A stretch of DNA of 64,000 nucleotides. Source: an uncultured Ruminococcus sp. (GTDB taxonomy: Bacteria; Bacillota; Clostridia; Oscillospirales; Ruminococcaceae). Every line of letters begins with the position of its first letter. The first letter of the stretch is position 1. Of the stretch, positions 26,609 to 35,636 are shown one piece after another. Location of the stretch: the NCBI GenBank assembly GCA_910577575.1, contig CAJTOG010000002.1:153908-217907 (forward strand), in the 5' to 3' direction. The position numbers and the translations under genes are program-made. The notes below the pieces were generated by a model. That model had not been told where the DNA came from and searched no databases. It saw only the letters and a program-made list of their open reading frames with translations.

Positions 26609-28576
26609 TTATCTTATTTTTGAACCGACCGGGATACTGTCATCAACAAATACAACCTTTATACCATCAGGAGTATCAGCTGCACAAATCATACCTAGAC
26701 TTTCAACTCCACGAAGTTTAACCGGTTTCAAATTTGCAATGAGCTGTATTTTCTTTCCGATTAAATCTTCCGGAGAATAATACTGTGCAATACCTGAAAC
26801 AACCTGTCGCCCGCCCATGCCGTCATCAAGCTGTAAACAGAGAAGCTTATCAGACTTTTTAACCTTTTCAGCAGACTTAATTTTTGCAACACGAATTTCA
26901 ATCTTAGCAAAGTCATCAATGGAAATTTCAGGGGCAAGTTCAATTTTTTCAGCAATTTCGCCTTTTTCTTCACTTGAAAGATTAGACTTTGCCTCAGCCA
27001 TATTTTTCTGAATAATATTGTTAAGCTCCTCAATTTCCTTATCAACGTCAATTCTCGGGAATAAAATTTCCCCCTTATGAACAGTCACATTCTTTGGAAG
27101 CACTCCGAACACAGAAAGCTTGTCATAAGTCACATCATTTTCAGAGGCACCAATCTGTTCCCATATCTTAGGCATAACAACAGGCATAAACGGACTGAGA
27201 AGTGCGGAAATGATTCTTATTGCATCAAGCAGATTGTAAAGCACAGAAGCAAGTCTGTTCTTTTTAATTTCATCCTTGCCGAGTTTCCACGGTTCAGTTT
27301 CATCAATATACTTGTTGGCACGGTCAACAGCTTTAAAAATCTCTTCCAGAGCCTGTTTTATTTTAGTTTCTTCCATAGCCTTTTCAGTTTCAGCAAATGC
27401 ATTAAGAACAACAGATTTGAAATTTTCATCAAGCGGGTCTGCTTCACGGTCTGACGGAAGAGTACCACCGAAATACTTATCTGCCATTGTAACAGTACGT
27501 GCCACAAGATTTCCCAATCCGTTCGCAAGGTCTGAGTTGATTCTGTTAATCATAATCTCATTTGAAAATGAACTGTCAGCACCGAGAGCCATTTCACGCA
27601 GAATATGATACCTTATGGCATCACATCCATAACGCTCTCCGAGTATAAACGGGTCAACAACATTTCCCAGAGATTTACTCATCTTTTCGCCGTTGAAAGT
27701 AATCCAGCCGTGTACTGCAAGATGCTTTGGAAGAGGAATATCAAGTGCCATGAGAATAGCAGGCCATATAATTGCATGGAAACGCATGATATCCTTGGCA
27801 ACCATATGAACATCGGCAGGCCAGAATTTATCATAATCATTATATGCATCATTCATATATCCGAGTGCGGAAATATAGTTTGAAAGAGCGTCAATCCATA
27901 CATATACGACATGACCCTCATCAAACGATACGGGAACTCCCCATTTAAAAGTAGTTCTTGATACGCACAAATCTTCAAGACCAGGTTTTATAAAATTGTT
28001 TACCAGCTCCAGAGCACGTGTTTTCGGGCGGAGATAGTCTGTTTCGGTAAGAAGTTTTTCAATACGTTCGGCAAAAGATGACATCTTAAAAAAGTAAGCT
28101 TCTTCCTTGGCAAACGCAACAGGTCTGTGACATTCAGGACAGCATCCATTTTCATCAAGCTGTGAATCAGTCCAGAAACTTTCACAGGGAGTACAATATT
28201 TACCGGAATACTCACCCTTATAAATATATCCCTTATCATAAAGAGATTTGAAAATTTTCTGAACAGTATCAATATGGTAATCATCAGTAGTGCGTATATA
28301 TCTGTCATAATCAATATTCATATATTTCCAGAGATTCTTGAATTTTTCAACAATCCCGTCAACAAATTCCTTTGGAGTAACGCCTTTTTCAGCAGCTTTC
28401 TGTTCAATCTTGAGACCATGTTCGTCAGTACCGGTAAGGAACATTACGTCATATCCCTGCATACGCTTGAAACGTGCAATCGAATCACAGGCAACTGTAG
28501 TATAGCAATGACCGATATGGGGATTGCCTGAAGGATAATAAATAGGAGTAGTAATATAAAAAGGTTTTTTTGACAT
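26609..28576 (-). CDS. metG: Methionyl-tRNA synthetase
   Basis: Charges tRNA-Met. 655 residues: class I motif HIGH (PSGNPHIGHCY), the zinc-binding cysteines in CTPCESFW and CCPEC, the KMSKS loop (GEKMSKSLGN, about residue 300), the anticodon domain and a C-terminal EMAP/Trbp-type tRNA-binding domain (about 555-655, IDDFAKIEIRVAKI and VSGIAQYY). It has its own promoter at 28630-28658. The long form with the C-terminal dimerising domain is usual in Firmicutes. Confidence 0.97.
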   Translation of the reverse strand: MSKKPFYITTPIYYPSGNPHIGHCYTTVACDSIARFKRMQGYDVMFLTGTDEHGLKIEQKAAEKGVTPKEFVDGIVEKFKNLWKYMNIDYDRYIRTTDDYHIDTVQKIFKSLYDKGYIYKGEYSGKYCTPCESFWTDSQLDENGCCPECHRPVAFAKEEAYFFKMSSFAERIEKLLTETDYLRPKTRALELVNNFIKPGLEDLCVSRTTFKWGVPVSFDEGHVVYVWIDALSNYISALGYMNDAYNDYDKFWPADVHMVAKDIMRFHAIIWPAILMALDIPLPKHLAVHGWITFNGEKMSKSLGNVVDPFILGERYGCDAIRYHILREMALGADSSFSNEIMINRINSDLANGLGNLVARTVTMADKYFGGTLPSDREADPLDENFKSVVLNAFAETEKAMEETKIKQALEEIFKAVDRANKYIDETEPWKLGKDEIKKNRLASVLYNLLDAIRIISALLSPFMPVVMPKIWEQIGASENDVTYDKLSVFGVLPKNVTVHKGEILFPRIDVDKEIEELNNIIQKNMAEAKSNLSSEEKGEIAEKIELAPEISIDDFAKIEIRVAKIKSAEKVKKSDKLLCLQLDDGMGGRQVVSGIAQYYSPEDLIGKKIQLIANLKPVKLRGVESLGMICAADTPDGIKVVFVDDSIPVGSKIR

Positions 28577-28601
28577 AAAATCGCTCCAATCATAATAAAT
28601 T

Positions 28602-28623
28602 AACCTGTAAAATATAACAGGTT
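28602..28623. repeat. Inverted repeat in the metG leader
   Basis: AACCTGT and ACAGGTT flank an 8-base AT loop, just after the metG transcription start. It could be an operator or an mRNA hairpin. No T-box motif is present. Confidence 0.5.
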
Positions 28624-28629
28624 ATTGAT

Positions 28630-28658
28630 ATTATAACATAAAATTCTTAATTTGTCAC
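28630..28658 (-). promoter_or_regulatory. metG promoter
   Basis: Minus strand GTGACA (28658-28653), 17 bases, TATAAT (28635-28630). Confidence 0.75.
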
Positions 28659-28676
28659 GCTTTTTTTAAAAAAATA

Positions 28677-28705
28677 TTGACTTATTCTGAAAAATAGGGT
28701 ATTAT
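28677..28705 (+). promoter_or_regulatory. Promoter of the lysozyme-manA-glucokinase run
   Basis: TTGACT, 17 bases, TATTAT (28700-28705), about 30 bases before the GH25 gene. Confidence 0.8.
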
Positions 28706-28736
28706 AATAAGTGTATGAATTAATAAGGAGATATAA

Positions 28737-29456
28737 ATGAAAAACAAAAAACCCATTTTCTTTTCCACTATTGGCGGATTAATGACCGCCGCTGCTGTTT
28801 TTTTCGGAGCCGTATTCTCCACGGCTGAACCAAGCAAAGCAAAATATCCTGTTTTCGGTGTGGATGTTTCACACTATCAGGGTGATATAGACTGGCTCAA
28901 ACTTGAAAAACAAGGCGTAAAATTTGCTTTCATCAAGGCTACTGAAGGAAGCGGTCATGTTGATGAATCGGTAAGAAATAATTTAAAGAACATAGCTGAA
29001 ACTGACGTGCGTAAATCATGTTATCACTTTTTCAGTTTTGACAGTGCAGGCGAAACGCAAGCAGAAAACTTTATAAATACAGTCGGTAAGGATGAAATAG
29101 ATATGCCGCCTGTCATTGATATTGAATATTATGCTGACAAACACTCAAACAAGCCAAGCTGTGAGGATACTGAAAAAATTCTTACACCGCTTCTTGAAAA
29201 ACTCGAAAAACACTATGGAACAAAGCCTATAATATATACGACGCTGCCTGTATATTACAGATATATCAGCAAAAACTACAGCGATTATCCTCTTTGGATT
29301 CGCTGTACTCAGTTTGAACCCGATTTACTTGAATGGAAGTTCTGGCAGTTCAGTGACAAAGGTATGCTTGACGGTTATGACGGCGATGAACCATGTATTG
29401 ACTTCAATGTTTTTTACGGCACTATGGAGGAATTTGAAAACTACTATGATATTTAA
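28737..29456 (+). CDS. Exported GH25 lysozyme (muramidase)
   Basis: Cuts the beta-1,4 bond between MurNAc and GlcNAc in peptidoglycan. The 239-residue protein has an N-terminal signal or anchor segment (residues 1-35), then one GH25 domain: FGVDVSHYQGDIDW (first catalytic Asp region), FAFIKATEGSGHVD, PPVIDIEYYAD (Asp-x-Glu pair) and a final WQFSDKG. No cell-wall-binding repeats. The stop overlaps the manA start, so the two are co-translated, an odd pairing of a wall enzyme with sugar metabolism. Confidence 0.92.
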   Translation: MKNKKPIFFSTIGGLMTAAAVFFGAVFSTAEPSKAKYPVFGVDVSHYQGDIDWLKLEKQGVKFAFIKATEGSGHVDESVRNNLKNIAETDVRKSCYHFFSFDSAGETQAENFINTVGKDEIDMPPVIDIEYYADKHSNKPSCEDTEKILTPLLEKLEKHYGTKPIIYTTLPVYYRYISKNYSDYPLWIRCTQFEPDLLEWKFWQFSDKGMLDGYDGDEPCIDFNVFYGTMEEFENYYDI

Positions 29457-30345
29457 ATTAACAGCACCTGTTAAAAATTATATCTGGGGCGGAACTAAGC
29501 TCCGTGATGAATTCGGAAAAGTTAGCAATGAAGAAAAACTTGCTGAAAGTTGGGAATTAAGCTGTCATCATGACGGATTGAGCATGATAGAAAACAGCAA
29601 TACGTCTCTTTCGGAATATCTTGCTAAACATCCTGAAGATATGGGTGAGAACTGCAAAAAATTAAATTATTTCCCGATATTAGTCAAATTGATTGATGCA
29701 AAAGAAAACCTCTCAATTCAGGTTCATCCTGATAACAAATATGCTCTTGAACACGAAGGTGAACAAGGTAAAACAGAAATGTGGTATATAATCGATTGCG
29801 AACCTGATTCGTCTATTATTTATGGTTTTAAAGAAAAAATCACTAAAAAAGAATTCAAACAGGCTATTGAAAATAATACGCTTCTTGATAAGGTCAATAT
29901 TATACCCGTGAAAAAAGGCGACGTTTTCATGATTAAATCAGGCACACTTCATGCAATCGGAAAAGGAATACTTCTTGCAGAAGTTCAACAGAGTTCAAAT
30001 ACAACTTACAGAGTCTACGACTATGGCAGACCCCGTGAACTTCATACGGAAAAGGCTCTTGACGTAACAAAACGCACTCCTCTGCCCATGCCTGTACAGA
30101 ATCATGATAAAAATATGCTTGCAAGATGCAGATATTTCAGAGTTTATAAAGAAAATATTGATATACAAAGCAAGTATCATAAAAATAATAAATCATTCAC
30201 TCACATTCTTATACTTGAGGGCGAAGGCAAAATATATTCAAACTATGATAATCTCAATCTAAAAAAAGGTGACAGTTTTTTTATTACTGCCGGTTCAAGG
30301 TGGTATATAACAGGTAAATGCAGTATAATCTATACTGTAATATAA
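29446..30345 (+). CDS. manA: Mannose-6-phosphate isomerase, class I
   Basis: Interconverts mannose 6-phosphate and fructose 6-phosphate; a zinc cupin enzyme. 299 residues: KNYIWGGTKL near the start, the zinc ligands in SIQVHPDN (His) and KTEMWYI (Glu), then SGTLHAIGKGILLAEVQQSS with the third His, and RVYDYGR. It begins at ATG 29446, 11 bases inside the lysozyme gene, with GGAGG 15 bases upstream; the longer in-frame reading that starts inside the lysozyme gene is not real. The length fits the short bacterial class. Confidence 0.92.
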   Translation: MIFKLTAPVKNYIWGGTKLRDEFGKVSNEEKLAESWELSCHHDGLSMIENSNTSLSEYLAKHPEDMGENCKKLNYFPILVKLIDAKENLSIQVHPDNKYALEHEGEQGKTEMWYIIDCEPDSSIIYGFKEKITKKEFKQAIENNTLLDKVNIIPVKKGDVFMIKSGTLHAIGKGILLAEVQQSSNTTYRVYDYGRPRELHTEKALDVTKRTPLPMPVQNHDKNMLARCRYFRVYKENIDIQSKYHKNNKSFTHILILEGEGKIYSNYDNLNLKKGDSFFITAGSRWYITGKCSIIYTVI

Positions 30346-30364
30346 ATAAACGGAGGAAACTTTT

Positions 30365-31321
30365 ATGAAGTACTATGTAGGAATTGACTTGGGCGGTACT
30401 AATATCGTTGCAGGTGTTGTTGATGAAAATTATAACATCATTGCCAAAGCAAGCACTAAAACAAACTGCCCCCGTCCCGAAAAAGAAATTGCCGACGATA
30501 TGGCAAAAATGGCTTTAAAGGCTGTTGAAAATGCCAATCTCACTATTGACCAGATTGAATGGATAGGCATCGGAACTCCGGGAATTGCAAACAGCTCTAC
30601 CGGAATTATTGAAAGAGCAAGCAATCTTGGATTCAAGAACACTCCCATGGTCAAATATATTCAGGAAACTATCAATAAGCCCGTATTTATTGAAAATGAT
30701 GCAAATGCTGCTGCTTATGGCGAATATGTTGCAGGAGCTGCAAAAGGAGCTAAAAATGCAGTCTGCATTACTCTCGGTACAGGCGTCGGAGCAGGAATTG
30801 TAATTGACGGCAAGATTTATGCAGGTTCAAATTTTGCAGGTGCTGAAGTCGGACATACTGTTATTGAAGTTGACGGAGCACAGTGTTCATGCGGACGCAA
30901 GGGTTGTTTTGAAGCTTACTCCTCTGCTACAGGTCTTATCCGTATGACAAAGGAAGCAATTGCCGAACATCCTGATTGTATCATGTCAAAAATGGCTGAG
31001 GAAAAAGGTAAGGTTACTGCACGTACCTCATTTGACTCAATGCGTGCCGGTGACAAATACGCAAAGACAGTGGTTGATAAATACATAAAATACCTTGCAG
31101 CAGGAATTACCAACACAATTAATATTTTCCAGCCTGACGTTCTTTGTATCGGCGGTGGCGTATGCAACGAAGGTGACCCGTTGCTTCTTCCAGTCAAGGC
31201 TCTTGTAAGGGAAGAAGATTTTGCAAGAAATTCTGAAAAGAAGACCGAAATTGTAATTGCAAAACTCGGCAATGATGCCGGAATTATAGGTGCAGCATTC
31301 CTTGGAAAAGCTAATGCATAA
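30365..31321 (+). CDS. glcK: ROK-family glucokinase
   Basis: Phosphorylates glucose with ATP. 318 residues with the ATP-binding DLGGTNIVAGV (residue 6 on), IGIGTPG, the catalytic Asp in ENDANAAAYGEY (about residue 117), the second phosphate motif LGTGVGAGIVIDG, and the ROK zinc motif CSCGRKGCFEAY (about 176). It lacks the DNA-binding domain of ROK repressors, so it is a kinase. It follows manA by 20 bases with GGAGG, giving a small sugar-entry operon. Glucose is the likely substrate; another hexose is possible. Confidence 0.93.
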   Translation: MKYYVGIDLGGTNIVAGVVDENYNIIAKASTKTNCPRPEKEIADDMAKMALKAVENANLTIDQIEWIGIGTPGIANSSTGIIERASNLGFKNTPMVKYIQETINKPVFIENDANAAAYGEYVAGAAKGAKNAVCITLGTGVGAGIVIDGKIYAGSNFAGAEVGHTVIEVDGAQCSCGRKGCFEAYSSATGLIRMTKEAIAEHPDCIMSKMAEEKGKVTARTSFDSMRAGDKYAKTVVDKYIKYLAAGITNTINIFQPDVLCIGGGVCNEGDPLLLPVKALVREEDFARNSEKKTEIVIAKLGNDAGIIGAAFLGKANA

Positions 31322-31468
31322 ATAAAAAAATTTATATCCATTAAATTCGGCTGTATGCACAAACTTTACCCGATAATTTTGTGCATATGGCTGTTTTTTA
31401 TCTTATGCAACAAAATGCCATTTTTTTTACACTATATTTATGAATCGATTCAAAAGGAGGGATTTTTT

Positions 31469-31969
31469 ATGAGCGATTTCTCCGCAGATGTCAAGCTTGC
31501 AATAAAAGGCAGTTCTGAAGCTTTTGCAAGACTTTACTCACTTGTATACAAGGATTTATATCATATCGCCCTTTATAGCCTCAGAAGCACTCATGATGCC
31601 TGTGACACCGTAAGCGAAACAGTACTTGATGCATTCTGCAATATCAGTAAACTTAAAAACGAAAAAGCATTCAGAAGCTGGATTATGCGTATACTTTCAG
31701 CAAAAATAAAACACAAACAGCGTGAATATTTTTTTGATATAACTGAAATTACAGATGATAATGAACCAGACAGTGAATTTAATTTTGATAATATTGAAAT
31801 AAAAGAGGCCATGGAAAACCTTGACCCGCAGTCAAGACTTATACTGTCGCTTTCAGTACTTGGCGGATATACAAGTGAAGAAATTTCAAAAATCTGCGAT
31901 ATAAATGCAAATACAGTACGTTCAAAAATTTCACGCATCAAAAAACACTTGAAAACTGAATTATCATGA
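31469..31969 (+). CDS. ECF-type RNA polymerase sigma factor
   Basis: 166 residues: a sigma-70 region 2 (FARLYSLVYKDLYHIALYSL..., about 15-85) and a region 4 helix-turn-helix (YTSEEISKICDINANTVRSKI, about 130-155). The start is ATG 31469, with AAGGAGGG 8 bases before; the longer in-frame reading upstream has no site. The next gene begins 15 bases after the stop and encodes a membrane protein with a short cytoplasmic N-terminus, in the position of an anti-sigma factor. It probably controls its own operon, but no clear ECF promoter could be confirmed. Confidence 0.9.
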   Translation: MSDFSADVKLAIKGSSEAFARLYSLVYKDLYHIALYSLRSTHDACDTVSETVLDAFCNISKLKNEKAFRSWIMRILSAKIKHKQREYFFDITEITDDNEPDSEFNFDNIEIKEAMENLDPQSRLILSLSVLGGYTSEEISKICDINANTVRSKISRIKKHLKTELS

Positions 31970-31983
31970 AAGGAGTTTGCAGT

Positions 31984-34413
31984 ATGGATAAGAATGACAA
32001 GAAAATCAGGGAAATTCTGGAAAACGAAGAAATACCGGAAAAATTAAATCCTGAAAATATCAGAATAATGCTTGACGAAAAAGCACCTGCAAAAAAGAGA
32101 AAAAAACTCTCTGTTGCAGGACGCATAACAGCAGCTGCGGCAGCATGTGCAGTAATTGTTGGGACAGCAGGATATCTTAAAAAAGACATTCTAAAAAACT
32201 GCCCTGATGAAACAATAGTAAACTCAACGGCGAAAACATCAACAGAAAATAAAGAACAGATAAAAGCTCCGTATATGAGCGGTGCAGAAAGTTATGAACA
32301 GGTTTATAAGCTTATTGAAGAATCGGATAAGAAATACAAGAAAAGAATAAGAGGCGATTCAAAACATACTGTGGATTTTGAAATCGCAGAAGAAACGGCA
32401 GATGGTGCAACACCTGAAAATGGTATAAAATTTGATTCAACAAATTCTGATAACAATTATTATATTCCTGAAACAAAAGATTTAAAAAAAGAATCCGAAA
32501 CAATCGAAGAACCAAATGAATTTATTCCGGTTACTGAATCTGAAACAGAAGCACCCACGCAAACAGAAATAACTACGGAACCCACTGAAACGGAAACTCC
32601 ATCAGAAGTTACTGCCGAACCGACAGAATCCACAACAGAACAAACTGTGCAGACAGAAGCAACCACAGAAATATCCACTGAAACAACTGTTACAGAATCA
32701 GAAGATGACTATTCAAAAACACATAATCAGGAAGAAAACGTCCTTGAGGCTGATATCGTAAAAACGGATGGGGAACGTATTTATTATCTCACAAATAAAG
32801 AAATTACAGGCAAATATAATGATGATGGAATCTATGAAAATTATTTAACCGAAAGATTCTACACTACTCCCGCACTCAATATTGCTTCTGTTGACAACGG
32901 AACTTTCACTGATTCATTACAGCTTGATGTCACCCCTGAACTCAATCTTGATGAAAATTGGGAAAGTGAAATATTTGTAAATGATATGTATCTGTACAAT
33001 GATATGATAGCAGTTATAGGAACTGTTAATTCTCACTGCAAGATTGAAGGTAAGGACGAAGAATACTATGACAAGGAATATGATGCATATTATACACCAT
33101 ATCACTATGAAAATGATAACCGCTGTTTTGTATCATTCTACACCAAAGACGCTGAACTCATAGGCACTTACTGGCAGGACGGCTGTTACAGCAATGTACG
33201 TATAGCCCCCGACGGATATATGTACCTTGTTTCATCTTACAATTCGGTAAGTTTTGAAGATATAGAAACAGCCGAAAATATTGAGAGATATATTCCGGAA
33301 TGCGGTGTTGATGACAGTATGGAATGCATGCCCCCAGAAAATATACTTCTTCCCGAAGATATTCTTGACAACGATACGAATATGAGTTATACTATAATAG
33401 GAAGCATTGACCTTACAGTATCAGCTCAGTTTACCCCTGCCGATTCAAAGGCTCTCGCAGGCTATACAGGTGAAATTTACAGCTCTGCAGATAATATCTA
33501 TACAACAGTTGGCTGGACAGATACTGACATAACAAGAATATCAGTAAGCGGAGGAAATATCATTCCCGCTGCATCAGGTACAGTTGAAGGTTATGTAAAA
33601 GACCAGTTTTCCATGAGCGAATACAACGGCTGTTTCCGCATTGCCACAACTGTCAACAAATGGACAGACAACAGCAATTTCTTTACTGATATATTTGATA
33701 TTCCGACAGAATCAGAACATATTGCAAACAACAGAGTATATGTTCTTGACATGGAATTGAATCAGGTCGGATATGTTGGCGGATTCGGTGAAAACGAAAC
33801 CATAAAATCAGTTAATTTCAGCGGAAATATGGGATACGTCGTAACTTATGAACAGACAGACCCTCTTTTTGCAATTGATTTGACAAATCCTGCCGAACCG
33901 TTTATAACTGATGAATTCAAAATCCTTGGATACAGCACTTATATGCAGAACTGGACAGACGGACTTCTTCTCGGATTCGGTGCTGACGCTGATGAAAACG
34001 GTATAGAAACCGGCATAAAACTTGTCATGTTTGATAATTCAGACCCATACAACTTACAGGAAGTTGGACTATATGCAATCAACCGTGAAGAAAATCAGTC
34101 TGTTTCCTCCGGAGGAATATGGGACAGAAAACAGCTCCTTATTGCACCGGAAAAAAATCTTATAGGTATTCCTGTCGAAATATCTGAATGGACTGAAAAC
34201 TACGACGATTGGAATTATACAAGCAAATATATGTTCTTCTCCTATGAAAACGGCAAATTCATATCAAAGGGAGAAATTGCTGAAAATACCGATAACGTTT
34301 CATTTAACAGGGCAATTTATATCGGCGGTTATGTGTACGCTGTTTCTGCAAACAAATTTGTTTCTGCCGATATGGAAACAATAACTGTAACTGATGAAAT
34401 TAATTTTGATTAA
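31984..34413 (+). CDS. Membrane-anchored extracellular beta-propeller protein, likely partner of the sigma factor
   Basis: 809 residues. The first 45 are cytoplasmic, charged and helical, like the sigma-binding part of an anti-sigma factor. One membrane helix follows (about 48-66, ITAAAAACAVIVGTAGYL), then a linker very rich in Thr, Glu and Pro (about 160-240). The outer domain of about 560 residues fits the beta-propeller family PF09826 (DGERIYYLTN, EADIVKTDGE, repeated VYVLDMELNQVGY-like blades). The start is ATG 31984, with AAGGAG 8 bases before; an ATG at 31966 overlaps the sigma gene but lacks a site. Suggested role: a surface sensor that holds the sigma factor. I infer this from gene order. 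Confidence 0.8.
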   Translation: MDKNDKKIREILENEEIPEKLNPENIRIMLDEKAPAKKRKKLSVAGRITAAAAACAVIVGTAGYLKKDILKNCPDETIVNSTAKTSTENKEQIKAPYMSGAESYEQVYKLIEESDKKYKKRIRGDSKHTVDFEIAEETADGATPENGIKFDSTNSDNNYYIPETKDLKKESETIEEPNEFIPVTESETEAPTQTEITTEPTETETPSEVTAEPTESTTEQTVQTEATTEISTETTVTESEDDYSKTHNQEENVLEADIVKTDGERIYYLTNKEITGKYNDDGIYENYLTERFYTTPALNIASVDNGTFTDSLQLDVTPELNLDENWESEIFVNDMYLYNDMIAVIGTVNSHCKIEGKDEEYYDKEYDAYYTPYHYENDNRCFVSFYTKDAELIGTYWQDGCYSNVRIAPDGYMYLVSSYNSVSFEDIETAENIERYIPECGVDDSMECMPPENILLPEDILDNDTNMSYTIIGSIDLTVSAQFTPADSKALAGYTGEIYSSADNIYTTVGWTDTDITRISVSGGNIIPAASGTVEGYVKDQFSMSEYNGCFRIATTVNKWTDNSNFFTDIFDIPTESEHIANNRVYVLDMELNQVGYVGGFGENETIKSVNFSGNMGYVVTYEQTDPLFAIDLTNPAEPFITDEFKILGYSTYMQNWTDGLLLGFGADADENGIETGIKLVMFDNSDPYNLQEVGLYAINREENQSVSSGGIWDRKQLLIAPEKNLIGIPVEISEWTENYDDWNYTSKYMFFSYENGKFISKGEIAENTDNVSFNRAIYIGGYVYAVSANKFVSADMETITVTDEINFD

Positions 34414-34457
34414 ATCAATGCTTCATTAAATTATTGCATAATATGGAGTGATAATTT

Positions 34458-35492
34458 ATGAGAAAATTTTTATTCACATTTGCCGCGTTTACTTTATTCC
34501 TGACAGGATGCGGCAATAAAACTTTTATTACAGAAGATATCGGTGAAGATATTCCGAGTCAGGTTATTGCATCTGAAAGTGCTGCCGCCAGAAAAAAAAG
34601 AATTGAAACAACGACAGAATCATCTTTATCAGAATCCGAAAATAATGTTTCAGAATCTCAAGTAAAAACATCTTCAGTAAATTCTAAAACTTCCGAAAAT
34701 ATGAATACAAAAGTATCTGACACAGTCAAAACTTCTGTTATTTCTAAAAACCATGAAGTTTCAAATTCTGATGTATCTGGCAATTCATATACAGATGAAA
34801 ACAATCAGAAGCCAGAGGTTACAACTAAAAAAAATACTTCCTCTGAACCCAAATCGTCTGTAACTAAAACTCCTGTTAAACAACCGGAAGAAATATACTA
34901 CCTTGAGGGGATTGTATATGAAACAGAAAAAACATCTGTTCTTATAAACGAAACAGACTTAGGAAAAATTAATGTATCATTTTCTGACCCATCACTTCTT
35001 GACGGCATTAAAACAGGTGACATGGTTGAAATCACCTATAATGGTGAACTTGCTGAAACTTATCCCATGCAGGCCTTAAGCACATACTCTATCAAAGTTA
35101 CTCAAAAAGCTGATAAAAACTACCAGCTCCAGCGATTTGAATGTAACGACCTTGCATTCAGTATGTTAATACCTGAAAACTGGAACAACAGAGTAATTGA
35201 ATATCCACAGGAAGGAGATTTTACTGACTGGGGTATAAGATTCACTCCGGAAGGTGAAAGCTATGGACTTGATATAAGCTGGCATTCTACATTTGAAATC
35301 CGTGAAAGTGCCGATAAAATCCCCATAAAAATAAACGGTGTTGAAGCCAAGGAATACCGTAAATCAGGCACATGGAAATTCATTGCCTTTGAAAACAACT
35401 ATATTGCCGCAAATAATTTCTTTGGAACGGAAGAATATGATATATATGCGGCGGATATGGATATTATGTTGAAAACACTGGAATTTGTCTGA
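34458..35492 (+). CDS. Lipoprotein with a Ser/Thr-rich stalk
   Basis: 344 residues with a lipoprotein signal (FLTGCG, Cys about residue 18). Residues 35-140 are a low-complexity stalk of Ser, Thr, Lys and Glu. Then comes a small beta domain (about 145-215, YYLEGIVYETEKTSVLI ... VEITYNGELAET, like the DUF3221/OB type) and a C-terminal domain of about 115 residues with WNNRVIEYP. It lies 45 bases after the beta-propeller gene and ends at a terminator, so it is probably the third gene of the sigma operon. Function unknown. Confidence 0.75.
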   Translation: MRKFLFTFAAFTLFLTGCGNKTFITEDIGEDIPSQVIASESAAARKKRIETTTESSLSESENNVSESQVKTSSVNSKTSENMNTKVSDTVKTSVISKNHEVSNSDVSGNSYTDENNQKPEVTTKKNTSSEPKSSVTKTPVKQPEEIYYLEGIVYETEKTSVLINETDLGKINVSFSDPSLLDGIKTGDMVEITYNGELAETYPMQALSTYSIKVTQKADKNYQLQRFECNDLAFSMLIPENWNNRVIEYPQEGDFTDWGIRFTPEGESYGLDISWHSTFEIRESADKIPIKINGVEAKEYRKSGTWKFIAFENNYIAANNFFGTEEYDIYAADMDIMLKTLEFV

Positions 35493-35503
35493 TAAATTAA
35501 ATA

Positions 35504-35541
35504 AAAATCCCCGTCTGTAGTTAACGGACAGGGATTTTTTT
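35504..35541 (+). terminator. Terminator of the sigma-factor operon
   Basis: AAAATCCCCGTCTG and CGGACAGGGATTTTTTT pair with one or two wobble positions and end in a T run. Confidence 0.85.
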
Positions 35542-35542
35542 A

Positions 35543-35571
35543 TTGACAAATTATTATATAGGTAGTATAAT
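35543..35571 (+). promoter_or_regulatory. trkAH promoter
   Basis: TTGACA, 17 bases, TATAAT (35566-35571); consensus boxes. Confidence 0.92.
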
Positions 35572-35636
35572 TATCTTGAAACAGTAATATTTACTGTTAA
35601 AGAAAGAAAATAATTTAATAAATCATGGAGGAATTT

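Noticed and set aside
29314..29445. An N-terminal extension of ManA overlapping the lysozyme gene
   Set aside because: It is the second frame of the lysozyme coding region; family similarity starts at 29446.
32460..32678. A Val/Ser-rich minus-strand ORF
   Set aside because: It is the antisense of the Thr/Glu-rich linker of the beta-propeller protein and has no start signals.
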